The notes: generated from the sequence alone by a model not told the origin. A DNA stretch of 64,000 bases from Qipengyuania polymorpha (GCF_019711435.1 NZ_JAIGNK010000001.1:310001-374000), one strand, 5' to 3'. Numbered from the stretch's first letter, positions 46,145-55,643 are shown. Numbers and translations: made by a program.

Positions 46145-47398
46145 ATGGCTTTGAGTGAGATTCAGATCAAGAATGCGAAGGCGGCAGAACGACCCTACAA
46201 GCTTGCCGACGGTGAAGGGCTATTCCTCCTCGTAAAAGCGAACGGTTCGAAGCTCTGGCGCATGAAATACCGCTATCGCGGAAAGGAGAAGCTGCTTTCC
46301 TTTGGTGCTTATCCTGACGTCGGAATAGCGGCTGCGCGTGAGTTGAAGACGCTTGCAAGGGCTGCCTTGGCCGAAGGCAAGGATCCGATGGTCCACAAGC
46401 CTGGTCGAGATTTCGAGCCAGAGAAAACCTTCAAGGCTGTTGCTGAGATGTGGCACAAGAATCGAAAGAGCAGCCTTGATCCAGCTCATGCGAAGCGTGT
46501 CTGGTCTCGGATGGAACGGGACGTGTTTCCGGTATTGGGCGAAAGGATGATGCACGAGATCACCCCCCCTGAAGTTTTAGGCGTGATCCGCAATATTGAA
46601 GAACGGGGGGCTCTGGATATCAGTCGGCGTGCGAAGCAGAGCATTGGCCAAGTTTTCCAGTTCGCCATCGCGAGTGGGCTTTGCGATGCGGACCCCACGG
46701 CTCATCTTCGCGGCGCTCTGAAGCCGCGACCTCGCGTAAAGCATATGGCCAAACTGCCGCTCGCTCTGTTGCCAGAGCTCATAAACAAGCTGGATCAATA
46801 CAATGAAGAAGGGGAGCGACGCTCCGAGATTACTCGCGCAGCGCTCACCTTCGCGCTTCTGACATGGGTCAGAACGAAGGAACTTCGTTTTGCCAAGAAG
46901 CACGAGTTCGAGGATCTAGAAGGAAACTCTCCGCTTTGGCGCATCGGGCCTGATCGAATGAAGATGCACCGTGAGCATATCGTACCATTGTCAATGCAAG
47001 CCGCTTCGCTCGCCAAGGACATGATCGCATGTTCTCAAAGTGACTATGTCTTTCCCGGCCAGAAGCGTGGAGTGCCGCTATCCGAAAACACCATGATCTA
47101 TGGTTTGTATCGTCTGGGCTATCACGGTCGGCAGACTGTTCATGGCTTCAGAGGTCTTGCGAGCACATGGGCCAATGAACAGCTTGTCGAAGTCGGCCAA
47201 CCGCCAATGTGGATCCGAAAGTACCATGAAGACTGGGTCGAGCTTCAACTGGCTCATAGCGAGGAGAACGAAGTTCGCGGGGCCTATAATGCCGCAGAGT
47301 ATCTGGCGCCCCGTCGCGCGATGCTTCAAGATTGGGCGAACTTCCTCGATGCGATGCGCGGAAAAACAGGCAATGTTGCGATCTTGAGAGCTGCGTGA
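46145..47398 (+). CDS. int: P4-type tyrosine integrase
   Basis: 417 residues. An N-terminal DUF4102 arm-binding domain (MALSEIQIKNAKAAE...YKLADGEGLFLLV), a core-binding SAM-like domain (about 90-190) and a C-terminal catalytic domain with R243, H333, R336, H371 and nucleophile Y381 (WVRTKELR; HGFRGLAST; AHSEENEVRGAYN). Slight oddity: RTKELR instead of the common RTGELR. ATG 46145 follows AAGGAGCG. Visibly less GC-rich than the core genes. Drives integration at the tRNA-Met 3' end. Confidence 0.95.
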   Translation: MALSEIQIKNAKAAERPYKLADGEGLFLLVKANGSKLWRMKYRYRGKEKLLSFGAYPDVGIAAARELKTLARAALAEGKDPMVHKPGRDFEPEKTFKAVAEMWHKNRKSSLDPAHAKRVWSRMERDVFPVLGERMMHEITPPEVLGVIRNIEERGALDISRRAKQSIGQVFQFAIASGLCDADPTAHLRGALKPRPRVKHMAKLPLALLPELINKLDQYNEEGERRSEITRAALTFALLTWVRTKELRFAKKHEFEDLEGNSPLWRIGPDRMKMHREHIVPLSMQAASLAKDMIACSQSDYVFPGQKRGVPLSENTMIYGLYRLGYHGRQTVHGFRGLASTWANEQLVEVGQPPMWIRKYHEDWVELQLAHSEENEVRGAYNAAEYLAPRRAMLQDWANFLDAMRGKTGNVAILRAA

Positions 47399-47407
47399 TT
47401 TAGCGTG

Positions 47408-47611
47408 CTATGCCGGGACTTGGCCCAGCCACTCAACTCGAAGGCGGTCAAAGCCCACAACGACACCCTCGGCGGTGACCTCGAAACCGAAGTCATCGTT
47501 CGATGGTTCGTAGCCTTCCAGAACCCAGTGGTCGCCTGCATCTGTCACGATAGCTGCCCCACGCGGGAGATGCTCGAGCCGTCCGCTGATCCTTTTCCGA
47601 TTCGTGTTCAT
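47408..47611 (-). CDS. DUF5818-like small protein
   Basis: 67 residues, a single beta-rich domain: KRISGRLEHLPRGAAIVTDAGDHWVLEG...GFDRLRVEWLG. Resembles DUF5818 proteins found beside lytic transglycosylases in sphingomonad elements (from memory, unverified). ATG 47611 follows CGGAGCACT and overlaps the end of the transglycosylase gene by 4 bases, so the two are coupled. Convergent with the integrase. Confidence 0.6.
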   Translation of the reverse strand: MNTNRKRISGRLEHLPRGAAIVTDAGDHWVLEGYEPSNDDFGFEVTAEGVVVGFDRLRVEWLGQVPA

Positions 47612-48198
47612 AGTGCTCCGTATGCCATCCATCTTTGGATAACGCTCCTCACATATCCCGGCGTTTCCCGATTTCTTGGAATTCCACCAGCACGGGATAC
47701 CGCGCCGGGTCCCGCATTGTAGGCCGCCAATGCGAGATGGATCGCACCAAACCGGTCGAGCATCTGCCTTAGATATCGCGCGCCACCGTCGATATTCTGA
47801 GCTGGGTCGTGCCGATTGGTTACGCCGAGTTCTCGTGCGGTTGCAGGCATAAGTTGCGCAAGTCCGGCAGCACCAGCCGGACTGATCGCCATTGGATTAA
47901 ACCGAGATTCTTGCCAGACCAATGCTTGGAGCAAGCGAGGCGGCAATCGATACCTTGCTTCAGCTTGGCGGATGAGGGGTTCGTAGAGCGTCTCCTTGAA
48001 ACTTCGGTTGGCGGCCGATGGGTACCCTCCTTCGGTCCCAATGACCGCCAGAGAAGGATCGTACATAACTTCATTGTCTACCGGCTTTTCGACCCTGCTC
48101 AGTCGATGATCAAAGACCCGGAACTCCTGCGCCTGAGCGATGGCGGGGATCGCAATTGCGAGCCCGCAACACACGCCAGTTACCCATTTTCGTCTCAT
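47608..48198 (-). CDS. Lytic transglycosylase (SLT domain)
   Basis: 196 residues with a signal peptide (MRRKWVTGVCCGLAIAIPAIAQAQ). SLT family: catalytic Glu in VWQESRFNPMA, then GLAQLMPATA, NIDGGARYL and ALAAYNAGPGAV. In conjugative elements VirB1-like enzymes of this kind open the wall for the transfer channel, which is the likely role. Start at 48198 after AGAGAGAACGCA. Divergent from the primase-like gene across a promoter with a LexA-like box. Confidence 0.92.
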   Translation of the reverse strand: MRRKWVTGVCCGLAIAIPAIAQAQEFRVFDHRLSRVEKPVDNEVMYDPSLAVIGTEGGYPSAANRSFKETLYEPLIRQAEARYRLPPRLLQALVWQESRFNPMAISPAGAAGLAQLMPATARELGVTNRHDPAQNIDGGARYLRQMLDRFGAIHLALAAYNAGPGAVSRAGGIPRNRETPGYVRSVIQRWMAYGAL

Positions 48199-48214
48199 TG
48201 CGTTCTCTCTTGTC

Positions 48215-48247
48215 TTGCCTGGACAGGTGGCAGAACATAAATGGAAC
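48215..48247 (+). promoter_or_regulatory. Divergent promoter with LexA-like box
   Basis: TTGCCT (48215-48220), 17 bases, then TAAATG (48238-48243) facing the primase-like gene. GAAC-ATAAATG-GAAC (48233-48247) covers the -10 and fits the alphaproteobacterial LexA operator; it resembles the site at 189-203 also in flanking bases (GAACA-AA--GGAACAT). The remaining leader to 48332 shows nothing else. Confidence 0.5.
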
Positions 48248-48332
48248 ATAAGGGTGTAGGAAAGCGCCATACGCGTCCGGTAAGAGGAAAGGGGGCAGTC
48301 TGCAGGGGCAATTGTGCGGCGATGGAGCCAGT

Positions 48333-49247
48333 ATGTCCGTTTCGAACTCAACCCTATCCCGCCCCTCGCTAGAGGACACCGCTCGCAAGCTCTGCGAGAG
48401 CCGCGGCGGCAAGTGGTCAGGCACCAAGGGCATGGCCCGTTGTCCCGCGCATGGTGACCGCAACCCTTCGCTCGGCGTTACGCTTGGCCGGAGGGCTATC
48501 CTACTGCATTGTTTCGCCGGATGCGATCAGGCGAGCGTGCTCGCTGCCCTCGCTCGAGAAGGGATCGAGACCTCTGCGCTATTCTCAGGCTCCTCCGACG
48601 AGTTTCCGATCCAGCCGCGCTATTCCAGCCAGCCATCGGCTGCAGCACTCCGCATCTGGCGCGATGCTCGACCGTTGCACCGAAGTCCTGCCAAGGCCTA
48701 CCTCGAAGGGCGCGGCATCCTCGCCACGTCCCATGCGCTGAAATTTCATCCGCGCACGCCGCTTGGACCGAAGGGTCGCGCACGCTTCCTGCCAGCGATG
48801 ATCGCTGCGGTCAGCCTCGACGAGGGGCCGATTGCCGTTCACCGGACTTTCCTGTCGCAATGCGGCAATACGCAGGCATTGTTTGCGAAGCCGAAACGCG
48901 CACTGGGGTCTCTCGGCGAGGCGGCGGTACGTCTGTTCGAACCTGCCGAGGGAAGGCTCGGTCTCGCCGAAGGCATTGAAAGCGCGATGTCGGCCTATGC
49001 GCTCACTGGTATCCCGACGTGGGCAACGCTGGGCAATGGACGCTTCGGGCTGGTTGCCATTCCGGAGAGCGTGAGCGACCTTCATCTCTTCGTGGATCAC
49101 GATTCTGGCGGCGACCTTGCAGCCGAGCGCGGGCGAGGTGCCTATCTCCGTGAAGGGCGGCAAATCCAAGTTCGACGGCCTAAGTTGCGCGGTACCGACT
49201 GGAACGACGAGCTCCAGTCATGGCTGCGCCGAAAGGCGTGTCGCTAA
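48333..49247 (+). CDS. CHC2/Toprim primase-like protein
   Basis: 304 residues. The N-terminal zinc ribbon has C37-x2-H40 and C60-x3-C64 (ARCPAHGDRNPSLGV...HCFAGC), as in DnaG-type primases. A middle region (about 85-150, DUF7146-like) and a C-terminal Toprim fold follow: E in LAEGIESAMSA and D-x-D in LFVDHDSGG. Probably supports replication or establishment of the element. ATG 48333 (MSVSNSTLSRP) is chosen over GTG/ATG upstream because the protein then starts at a conserved-looking region. Confidence 0.88.
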   Translation: MSVSNSTLSRPSLEDTARKLCESRGGKWSGTKGMARCPAHGDRNPSLGVTLGRRAILLHCFAGCDQASVLAALAREGIETSALFSGSSDEFPIQPRYSSQPSAAALRIWRDARPLHRSPAKAYLEGRGILATSHALKFHPRTPLGPKGRARFLPAMIAAVSLDEGPIAVHRTFLSQCGNTQALFAKPKRALGSLGEAAVRLFEPAEGRLGLAEGIESAMSAYALTGIPTWATLGNGRFGLVAIPESVSDLHLFVDHDSGGDLAAERGRGAYLREGRQIQVRRPKLRGTDWNDELQSWLRRKACR

Positions 49248-49325
49248 GAGGAGAGAGAGCTTCTCGAATTCCTGACCCGGCAGAGGGCGCATGTCCCGAT
49301 GCCTCAACCAGGAGGACGACAAGCC
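49243..49325 (+). promoter_or_regulatory. Leader shared by island genes, copy A
   Basis: Begins GCTAAGAGGAGAG (49243-49255, including the stop of the gene before), then AGAGCTTC and ATTCCTGACCCGG, ending with CCAGGAGGAC as ribosome site. Nearly the same words occur before ardC (copy B, 58753). Function unknown. Confidence 0.5.
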
Positions 49326-52300
49326 ATGTTTCAGTCAGACTTTTTTCCAGACCGCGAGACATCGAGCACAATTCCGCTCGCTTTCGCAATCGGTGAACGA
49401 ATTTCCCGGCGACTTGCGGATGGATGCCATCTCACCCGACCTGACATTTCCGAGTTTTTCGCCGCTCAAACCGACGTGCAGGACTGGGGCAGTGCGTGGA
49501 CCATCGACGACTACAACAACGCGGTCGAGATTGGCGCCTTGCTCTGGCTCCGCGAGTTCTCACGCATCGACCTCGATACAGGTTTCCACGAGGCTGCAGC
49601 ACGGTTCGATTGGCTCGATGCAGCCTTACCGCCTCGCCACGTGCGCAGCGACTGCCAAGTCGAGCTACAGCAGTTTTCGACGCCGCCGATCCTTGGATGG
49701 CTGATGGCCAAAGCCGCTTGCCTCGCCCCGCGCGATCGCGTTCTCGAACCGTCAGCCGGGAATGGCGCTCTTGCGCTTTGGGGCGACGTTCGAGGGTGCT
49801 CGCTGACGCTGAACGAGATCGATCGCGCGCGCGGCGATGCGCTGGCGCATATCTTCCCAGATGCCCGGCTATCCGCACATGATGGCGAGTTGGTTGCAGA
49901 ACTGACCGATGGCCATAGTTCCAGCCTCAACCCCAGCGTCATCCTGATGAATCCTCCCTTTGCTCGAAGCCGCGAGCGGGGCGTCGATGGCCGCACGGCA
50001 ATGCGCCACTTGCGCAGCGCGCTTCGGATTTGCGCGGTAGGAGGTCGCCTCGTGGCCATTCTCCCGGACAGCTTTGACGCCGCGACCTTTGTCGAAGACC
50101 AGGAACAGGCGTCGCTGCTGCTCGACGTCCGGCTGTCGGGCGCATTCTCGCGAAGCGGAACCGGGATCGCGGTCAGAATGGTCGTCATCGACAAGGAGCC
50201 TCTTCAGGACGCTTCCACGATCACGGGGGAGTTCGCCGACCTCACCGAACTGAATTCCTGCCTAGCGCATTTGCCTGATCGTGCGCCTTTGCAGGCCAAC
50301 GTTCATCGCCTTCCGGTACGCTCGGTTGCGACCTCGGTAAGCGGCGCTGCTTCGCGCAAGCCGGTTGCTCCTTTCCTGACTGCAGCCGCCCAGAAAAGCG
50401 CGGCAGTCGCGCTCAACTATGAAGCCCTGGCAGAGCCTGCACCCGTTCCCGAGCAGGCGGGCATCTACCTGCCTTACCGACCGAGCCGCGTCATCATGGA
50501 CGATGCACCTGTTCACCCGACGCCGCTCGTAGAATCGGTCGCGATGGGCTCGGTCGCGGCACCGGTAGCGAAAGCGCGCCCTTTGCTTCCCGTGAACTGG
50601 CAGGAGGGCAAACTGCTCTCGGCCGCACAGTGCGAAACACTGATCTACGCTTGCGAGGCATTCACCCGCGACCTTCCCGGGCAATTCCGTCCAAGCCAAA
50701 AAGGAACGACGGTCGAACTCGCGGAGGACGGTCACTCCTACCGGCAAGGCTTTTTCCTCGGTGATGGTACGGGCGCAGGCAAGGGTCGCCAAATCGCGGG
50801 CGTCATGATGGATCGCTGGCTCTCGGGCCAACGCCGTCACATCTGGATCACCAAGAACGAGGCACTGCTCGAAGACGCGCGCCGCGACTGGGAGGCGCTT
50901 GGCGGGCTCCCGCTCGACATCCAGCCGCTCTCCCGATGGAATCTCGGAAGTCCTGTGACAATGGCGGAGGGTATCCTGTTTGTAACCTATCCAACGCTTC
51001 GCTCGGGACGCGCCGAGGACACAAGGCTCGATCAGATCCTCGACTGGGCCGCCGAGCAATTCGAGGGCGTGATTGCCTTCGACGAAGCGCATTCCATGGC
51101 TAATGCGCTCGGCTCTTCCTCGACCCGCCGCAATGTCAAAGGATCGGAGCAAGGGATGGCAGGTCTCAGGCTGCAGAACCATCTGCCGCGAGCACGTGTT
51201 CTGTACGCTTCCGCTACCGGCGCGTCTGACATTGCCAACCTCGGCTACACAGCCCGCCTTGGACTGTGGGGGCCAGAAACCGCGTTCCCAACGCATCAGG
51301 CATTCATGACCGAGATCCGCGCCGGCGGCGTCGCGGCGATGGAACTCGTCGCCCGCGATCTCAAGGCACAGGGGCTCTACCTTGCCCGTGCGTTGTCCTT
51401 TGCCGGGGTCGAATACGAGATCCTCGAACATCAGCTCACGCAGGCGCAGGTGCGGATCTACGATGCCTACGCCGATGCCTGGGCGATCATCCACCGCAAT
51501 CTCGACCAAGCACTCGAAGCCACAAGGGTGGTCGATGAGGACAGCGGCGATACGCTCAATCGCAACGCCAAGGCAGCGGCGCTCTCGATATTCGAAGGCA
51601 CCAAGCAGCGCTTCTTTGGGCAGCTTCTGCTCTCGATGAAACTGCCGAGCCTGATCCCGGCAATGGAAGAGGCGCTCGGCGATGATCATTCGGTGGTGGT
51701 GCAGCTGGTCTCGACCGCTGAGGCCATGCTTGACCGACGCCTGGCCGATCTCTCGGACGAGGAGCGAGAAGCGCTCGATATCGATCTCTCTCCGCGCGAA
51801 TATGTCATCGACTATCTCGCGAAGAGCTTCCCGGTGCGCCTGATGCAGGTCTTCACTGACGAGGAAGGCAATTTGCGATCCGAAGCGATGAGCGACGATC
51901 ACGGCAATCCCGTTCTCTGCTCGCGTGCCATCGCTGCGCGCGACGCGCTGATCGAACAGCTTTGCGCCCTTCCGCCAATCGCCACTGCACTCGATGCCAT
52001 CATCGAGCACTTCGGGACCGAGGCTGTGGCCGAGGTCACAGGCCGCACGCGCAGGTTGGTCTTGGGACGCGACGGTCAGCAGCGGCTTGAACGTCGAAGC
52101 GCAAGCGCCAACGTCGCTGAAGCACAGTGCTTCATGGACGGGACGAAGCGTATTCTGATTTTCTCGGACGCGGGGGGTACGGGCCGATCCTATCACGCCG
52201 ATCTCGATGCGCAGAACCAGCAGCGCCGCGTCCATTTTCTCCTCGAACCGGGCTGGCGCGCGGACAATGCAATCCAGGGTCTTGGCCGGACAAACCGTAC

Positions 52301-53573
52301 TAACCAGGCTTCTGCGCCGCTGTTCCGCCCGGTCACGACCGATGTGAAGGGCGAACGCCGCTTCATCTCGACAATCGCGCGAAGGCTCGACGCATTGGGC
52401 GCTCTCACACGCGGCCAGCGTCAGACCGGCGGTCAGAACCTGTTCGACCCTGCCGACAATCTCGAAAGCGACTATGCCAAGGACGCGCTCTCGCGCTGGT
52501 TCCACCTGCTTTACGACAGCAAGCTCGAGGCGGTCGGTTTCGGGGACTTCGTCGAGAGGACGGGACTCAAGCTCGAGAACCCCGACGGCGGCCTGAGCGA
52601 TAACCTTCCCTCCATCCAACGCTGGCTCAACCGCATACTTGCGCTCCCGATCGCACTGCAGAACGGCATCTTCGAGGAATATCTCGGACTTGTTGAAGCG
52701 CGGATCGAGGCCGCACGCGAGGCTGGCACGCTCGATCTGGGGCTGGAAACGGTTCGCGTCGACAGCTTCGCGGTGCTGTCTGATGAAGTTCTCCGCACCG
52801 ATCCTGTTTCGGGGGCCGAAACCCGCCTCGTTTCGCTCGAAGTGAAACGCCAATTGCGTCCGCTGCGCTTCAAACGTCTCGTGCGGATGCACGAAATCGG
52901 ATCACTCCAGGCCATTCCCCTGCGCAATGCGCGCTCGGGCAAGGTGGCCCTGTCAGTTCCGGCGCGGCGCCTCATCGCCGATGATGGCGCGGCGATCGAA
53001 CGCCGTCGCCTGTTGCGCCCGCTTCAATCGGTCAACTGGACGCTTGAGGCGCTTGGAGAAAGCTTGTGGGAAGAGGTCGGCGTGACCGAGTTCTCTCAGC
53101 TGTGGACACAAGAAGAGAGCGCCGCAGCGGCCTCGCCGGTCACTGAACGAGTGCATCTGGCCACGGGACTGCTGCTCCCGGTCTGGAAGCGGCTGCCTGG
53201 CGACCATGTCCCCGTCACCCGGCTTGCCGCCGAGGACGGCAGCTCGATCATCGGGCGCGAAGTCCTCGATATCGACCTCGCCAAGATCGCCGAGACGTTC
53301 GGCCTGAAGGGTGTGTCCGGTCCGGCTCCGGCTGAGCTCGGAAGACTGGTCCTGGCAAGCGGGACACCCCAGCCGCTTACCAGTCATGACGCACTGACCA
53401 TCAAGCGCTCTCTGGTCGGCGGCGAGCAGCGCCTCGAACTCACCGGTTACGCGCCTGAGCGCCTCGACTGGTATAAGACCAAGGGCTGTTTCACCGAGAT
53501 CATCCGCTACCGCACGCGCCTTTTCGTCCCCGTGTCGAAGGCATCCTCTGTTCTCCCAGCCATTGCGGCCTGA
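49326..53573 (+). CDS. DNA methylase-Strawberry-notch helicase fusion
   Basis: 1415 residues. An N-terminal class I SAM methylase: motif I EPSAGNG (141-147) and motif IV NPPF (209-212), the mark of N6-adenine or similar amino methylases. A C-terminal Strawberry-notch SF2 helicase: Walker A GDGTGAGKGRQ (about 479), DEAH as FDEAHSMAN (about 585), and the C-domain QGLGRTNRTNQ (about 988). Large plasmids and ICEs of Alphaproteobacteria carry this architecture; role unproven (DNA modification/unwinding during transfer, or protection from restriction). ATG 49326 after AGGAGGAC. Confidence 0.9.
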   Translation: MFQSDFFPDRETSSTIPLAFAIGERISRRLADGCHLTRPDISEFFAAQTDVQDWGSAWTIDDYNNAVEIGALLWLREFSRIDLDTGFHEAAARFDWLDAALPPRHVRSDCQVELQQFSTPPILGWLMAKAACLAPRDRVLEPSAGNGALALWGDVRGCSLTLNEIDRARGDALAHIFPDARLSAHDGELVAELTDGHSSSLNPSVILMNPPFARSRERGVDGRTAMRHLRSALRICAVGGRLVAILPDSFDAATFVEDQEQASLLLDVRLSGAFSRSGTGIAVRMVVIDKEPLQDASTITGEFADLTELNSCLAHLPDRAPLQANVHRLPVRSVATSVSGAASRKPVAPFLTAAAQKSAAVALNYEALAEPAPVPEQAGIYLPYRPSRVIMDDAPVHPTPLVESVAMGSVAAPVAKARPLLPVNWQEGKLLSAAQCETLIYACEAFTRDLPGQFRPSQKGTTVELAEDGHSYRQGFFLGDGTGAGKGRQIAGVMMDRWLSGQRRHIWITKNEALLEDARRDWEALGGLPLDIQPLSRWNLGSPVTMAEGILFVTYPTLRSGRAEDTRLDQILDWAAEQFEGVIAFDEAHSMANALGSSSTRRNVKGSEQGMAGLRLQNHLPRARVLYASATGASDIANLGYTARLGLWGPETAFPTHQAFMTEIRAGGVAAMELVARDLKAQGLYLARALSFAGVEYEILEHQLTQAQVRIYDAYADAWAIIHRNLDQALEATRVVDEDSGDTLNRNAKAAALSIFEGTKQRFFGQLLLSMKLPSLIPAMEEALGDDHSVVVQLVSTAEAMLDRRLADLSDEEREALDIDLSPREYVIDYLAKSFPVRLMQVFTDEEGNLRSEAMSDDHGNPVLCSRAIAARDALIEQLCALPPIATALDAIIEHFGTEAVAEVTGRTRRLVLGRDGQQRLERRSASANVAEAQCFMDGTKRILIFSDAGGTGRSYHADLDAQNQQRRVHFLLEPGWRADNAIQGLGRTNRTNQASAPLFRPVTTDVKGERRFISTIARRLDALGALTRGQRQTGGQNLFDPADNLESDYAKDALSRWFHLLYDSKLEAVGFGDFVERTGLKLENPDGGLSDNLPSIQRWLNRILALPIALQNGIFEEYLGLVEARIEAAREAGTLDLGLETVRVDSFAVLSDEVLRTDPVSGAETRLVSLEVKRQLRPLRFKRLVRMHEIGSLQAIPLRNARSGKVALSVPARRLIADDGAAIERRRLLRPLQSVNWTLEALGESLWEEVGVTEFSQLWTQEESAAAASPVTERVHLATGLLLPVWKRLPGDHVPVTRLAAEDGSSIIGREVLDIDLAKIAETFGLKGVSGPAPAELGRLVLASGTPQPLTSHDALTIKRSLVGGEQRLELTGYAPERLDWYKTKGCFTEIIRYRTRLFVPVSKASSVLPAIAA

Positions 53574-53589
53574 AGGGCAAATCCATGAC

Positions 53590-53672
53590 CAAGCGTGAGA
53601 GAGGGGAGGGAGCCGGTGGCTTGTCGGGCCATGCACCGTCGCGTGGCTTTTCAATCCATCAGGAGACAATCC
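53590..53672 (+). promoter_or_regulatory. Leader before parB, related to island leader family
   Basis: Purine run GTGAGAGAGGGGAGGGAGC, then hairpin-forming TTGTCGGGCCATGCACCG and TCAGGAGACAATCC directly before the start. Weaker match to copies A and B, but the same layout. Confidence 0.4.
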
Positions 53673-55643
53673 ATGATCCAGTCTATTCCTTTGAAAAAGC
53701 TCGTCCCAAGCCCGCGGAATGTTCGCAAGTCGAGCGACGTACTTGCCGACCTGCAGCTGCGGGCGGACATTGCCGCCCGCGGACTCTTGCAGAACCTCGT
53801 CGTGCGAAAAGCAAAGCGCGGCAAGTTCGAAGTCGAGGCCGGTGGTCGCCGTCTGGCTCAGCTCCAGGCGCTGGCCGAGGAGGGCTCTCTTCCCAAGAAT
53901 CACGAAGTCACTTGTCTCGTCATCGAAGGCGAGGAAAGCGAAGTACGCGAAGCAAGCCTCGCCGAGAACTTCCAGCGCCTCGCAATGAACCCGGCCGACG
54001 AGGCACAGGCTTTTGCTGCGATCATCGAGGCGGGAGCCAGTACCGAAGACGTTGCCCGCCGGTTCGGTCTCACGGCCCGCTTTGTCGAGGGTCGTCTGCG
54101 TCTGGCAGGCCTCGCACCTTGTGTCTTTGAAGCGCTCGCCGAAGGCGCAATCACGCTCGACATGGCCAAGGCCTATGGGGCAATCTCAGACATCGATCGT
54201 CAGGCGCACGTCTTTGCCGAACTGAAGGATGCCTGGTACCAGGTCACGCCAGACACAATCCGGCGCATGGTGCTTGATGCCACTGTTCGTGGCTCCGATC
54301 CGCGCGCGGTTCTGGTCGGGCGCGATGCCTACCTTGCTGCAGGCGGCCGGATCGAACGCGAACTGTTCGACGACGAAGCCAGCGAGAGCTGGATCGATGT
54401 CGCGCTTCTCGAAGACCTTGCCCAGAAAGCGATGGATGATGCTGCGAAGAAGGTCGCGGAAGAACACGGTCTTGCCTGGGTGCGACCCACGCTTGGCAAC
54501 TATGTCAGCCACGATCTCATCGAGGGCCTCAATCGGCTCCCATGCGAACCGGCTCCGCTAACCGAAGACGAGGCTCGTGAGCTCAGCGACCTTGAAGCCG
54601 ACTACGATCGGACGGCCGCCATCCTTGAGGATGAGGACAGCGACGAAAGCGAGATCGCCAAGGCGGAAGAGGAACTGGTCTCGATCGACCGCGCGATGCG
54701 CGATCTCAACGATCGTCCGCCGGTGCTTGCCGACGAGCTGAAGTCGGAGGCTGGAGCGTTCCTCGTGCTCTCTCGCAATGGCGAACCGGCATTGGTGCCG
54801 CAATTCTACACCGAAGTTGAAGTCGTCAACGCTGACGACGGAGCAGTCGAACCGGTGGATGCTGGCGCTGATACCAAGCGCAAGAGTGGAGCGCTTTCAC
54901 AGCGACTGCTCGACGAGCTCGCGATGCAGCGCCGCGATATCCTGGCGATCCACTTGGCCAATGATCCTGCGCTTGCGCTCGACTTCATGGTCTTCACGCT
55001 CGCAGACGCCGATGGACATGACTGGCGCGCGAAGAAGGCATCGACGCTGGTCGGCTCGGTAGCATCGGGACCGGTGGTCGGCTTCGAGGCGAAGGACGCC
55101 CCAGCAAGCGCTGCGCTCGCCGAATTTGTCGCTTCGCTCGACGAAAGCTGGCGCGCCGGCGAGACCGATGTCGAACGGTTCGAACGCTTCCGCGCATTGA
55201 GCGATGAAGCACGTTCGGCCTGGCTCGGTCATGTCGTATCCCGCACGCTGGTCGCGAGCCTTGCGTGTGAAGGCGATCGCTCGGCGCCGCTGCATGAAAT
55301 CCTCGGGTCGCTGCTCGAGATCGAGACCGCGCACTGGTGGCGGCCGACGGCGGCGAACTTATTCGATCGTGTGGCCAAGGCGCGTACACTCGAAGCGCTC
55401 GATGCAGCAGGCGGCCCCGAACTCGTCAGTCGCTATGCAGGTTCGAAGAAAGCAGAGTTGGCGAGCGCAGCCGAGCGCATCTTCTCCGGCAATTTCATCG
55501 GCGAGGCGGATGTGAAAACGCGAGCGGGAGCGTGGGTGCCCGAGATCATGCGCTTCGGCTCTCCAAACGAGCCTGTGGATGACGAACTAACGCTCTCACC
55601 GGTCGACGAAACGAAGGATACAATTACCGAGGAAGCTGCCTGA
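53673..55643 (+). CDS. ParB/RepB-like nuclease-domain partition protein
   Basis: 656 residues. N-terminal ParB/Sulfiredoxin domain (1-110: IPLKKLVPSPRNVRK, GLLQNLVVRK, EVEAGGRRLAQL, EASLAENFQRLAMNPADEAQAF), then a helix-turn-helix (STEDVARRFGLTARFVEGRLRLAGL). A long C-terminal extension (about 200-656), rich in Asp/Glu/Ala, is unlike chromosomal ParB and typical of element-borne ParB. No parA neighbour, so it may act as a regulator or nuclease rather than in segregation. Ends with a strong terminator. Confidence 0.88.
   Translation: MIQSIPLKKLVPSPRNVRKSSDVLADLQLRADIAARGLLQNLVVRKAKRGKFEVEAGGRRLAQLQALAEEGSLPKNHEVTCLVIEGEESEVREASLAENFQRLAMNPADEAQAFAAIIEAGASTEDVARRFGLTARFVEGRLRLAGLAPCVFEALAEGAITLDMAKAYGAISDIDRQAHVFAELKDAWYQVTPDTIRRMVLDATVRGSDPRAVLVGRDAYLAAGGRIERELFDDEASESWIDVALLEDLAQKAMDDAAKKVAEEHGLAWVRPTLGNYVSHDLIEGLNRLPCEPAPLTEDEARELSDLEADYDRTAAILEDEDSDESEIAKAEEELVSIDRAMRDLNDRPPVLADELKSEAGAFLVLSRNGEPALVPQFYTEVEVVNADDGAVEPVDAGADTKRKSGALSQRLLDELAMQRRDILAIHLANDPALALDFMVFTLADADGHDWRAKKASTLVGSVASGPVVGFEAKDAPASAALAEFVASLDESWRAGETDVERFERFRALSDEARSAWLGHVVSRTLVASLACEGDRSAPLHEILGSLLEIETAHWWRPTAANLFDRVAKARTLEALDAAGGPELVSRYAGSKKAELASAAERIFSGNFIGEADVKTRAGAWVPEIMRFGSPNEPVDDELTLSPVDETKDTITEEAA

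Noticed and set aside
50262..52892. Very long open frame (876 codons) on the minus strand opposite the methylase-helicase gene
   Set aside because: Its reading is a codon-bias shadow of the GC-rich plus-strand gene; the plus strand has recognisable methylase and helicase motifs, the minus frame has none and no ribosome site.
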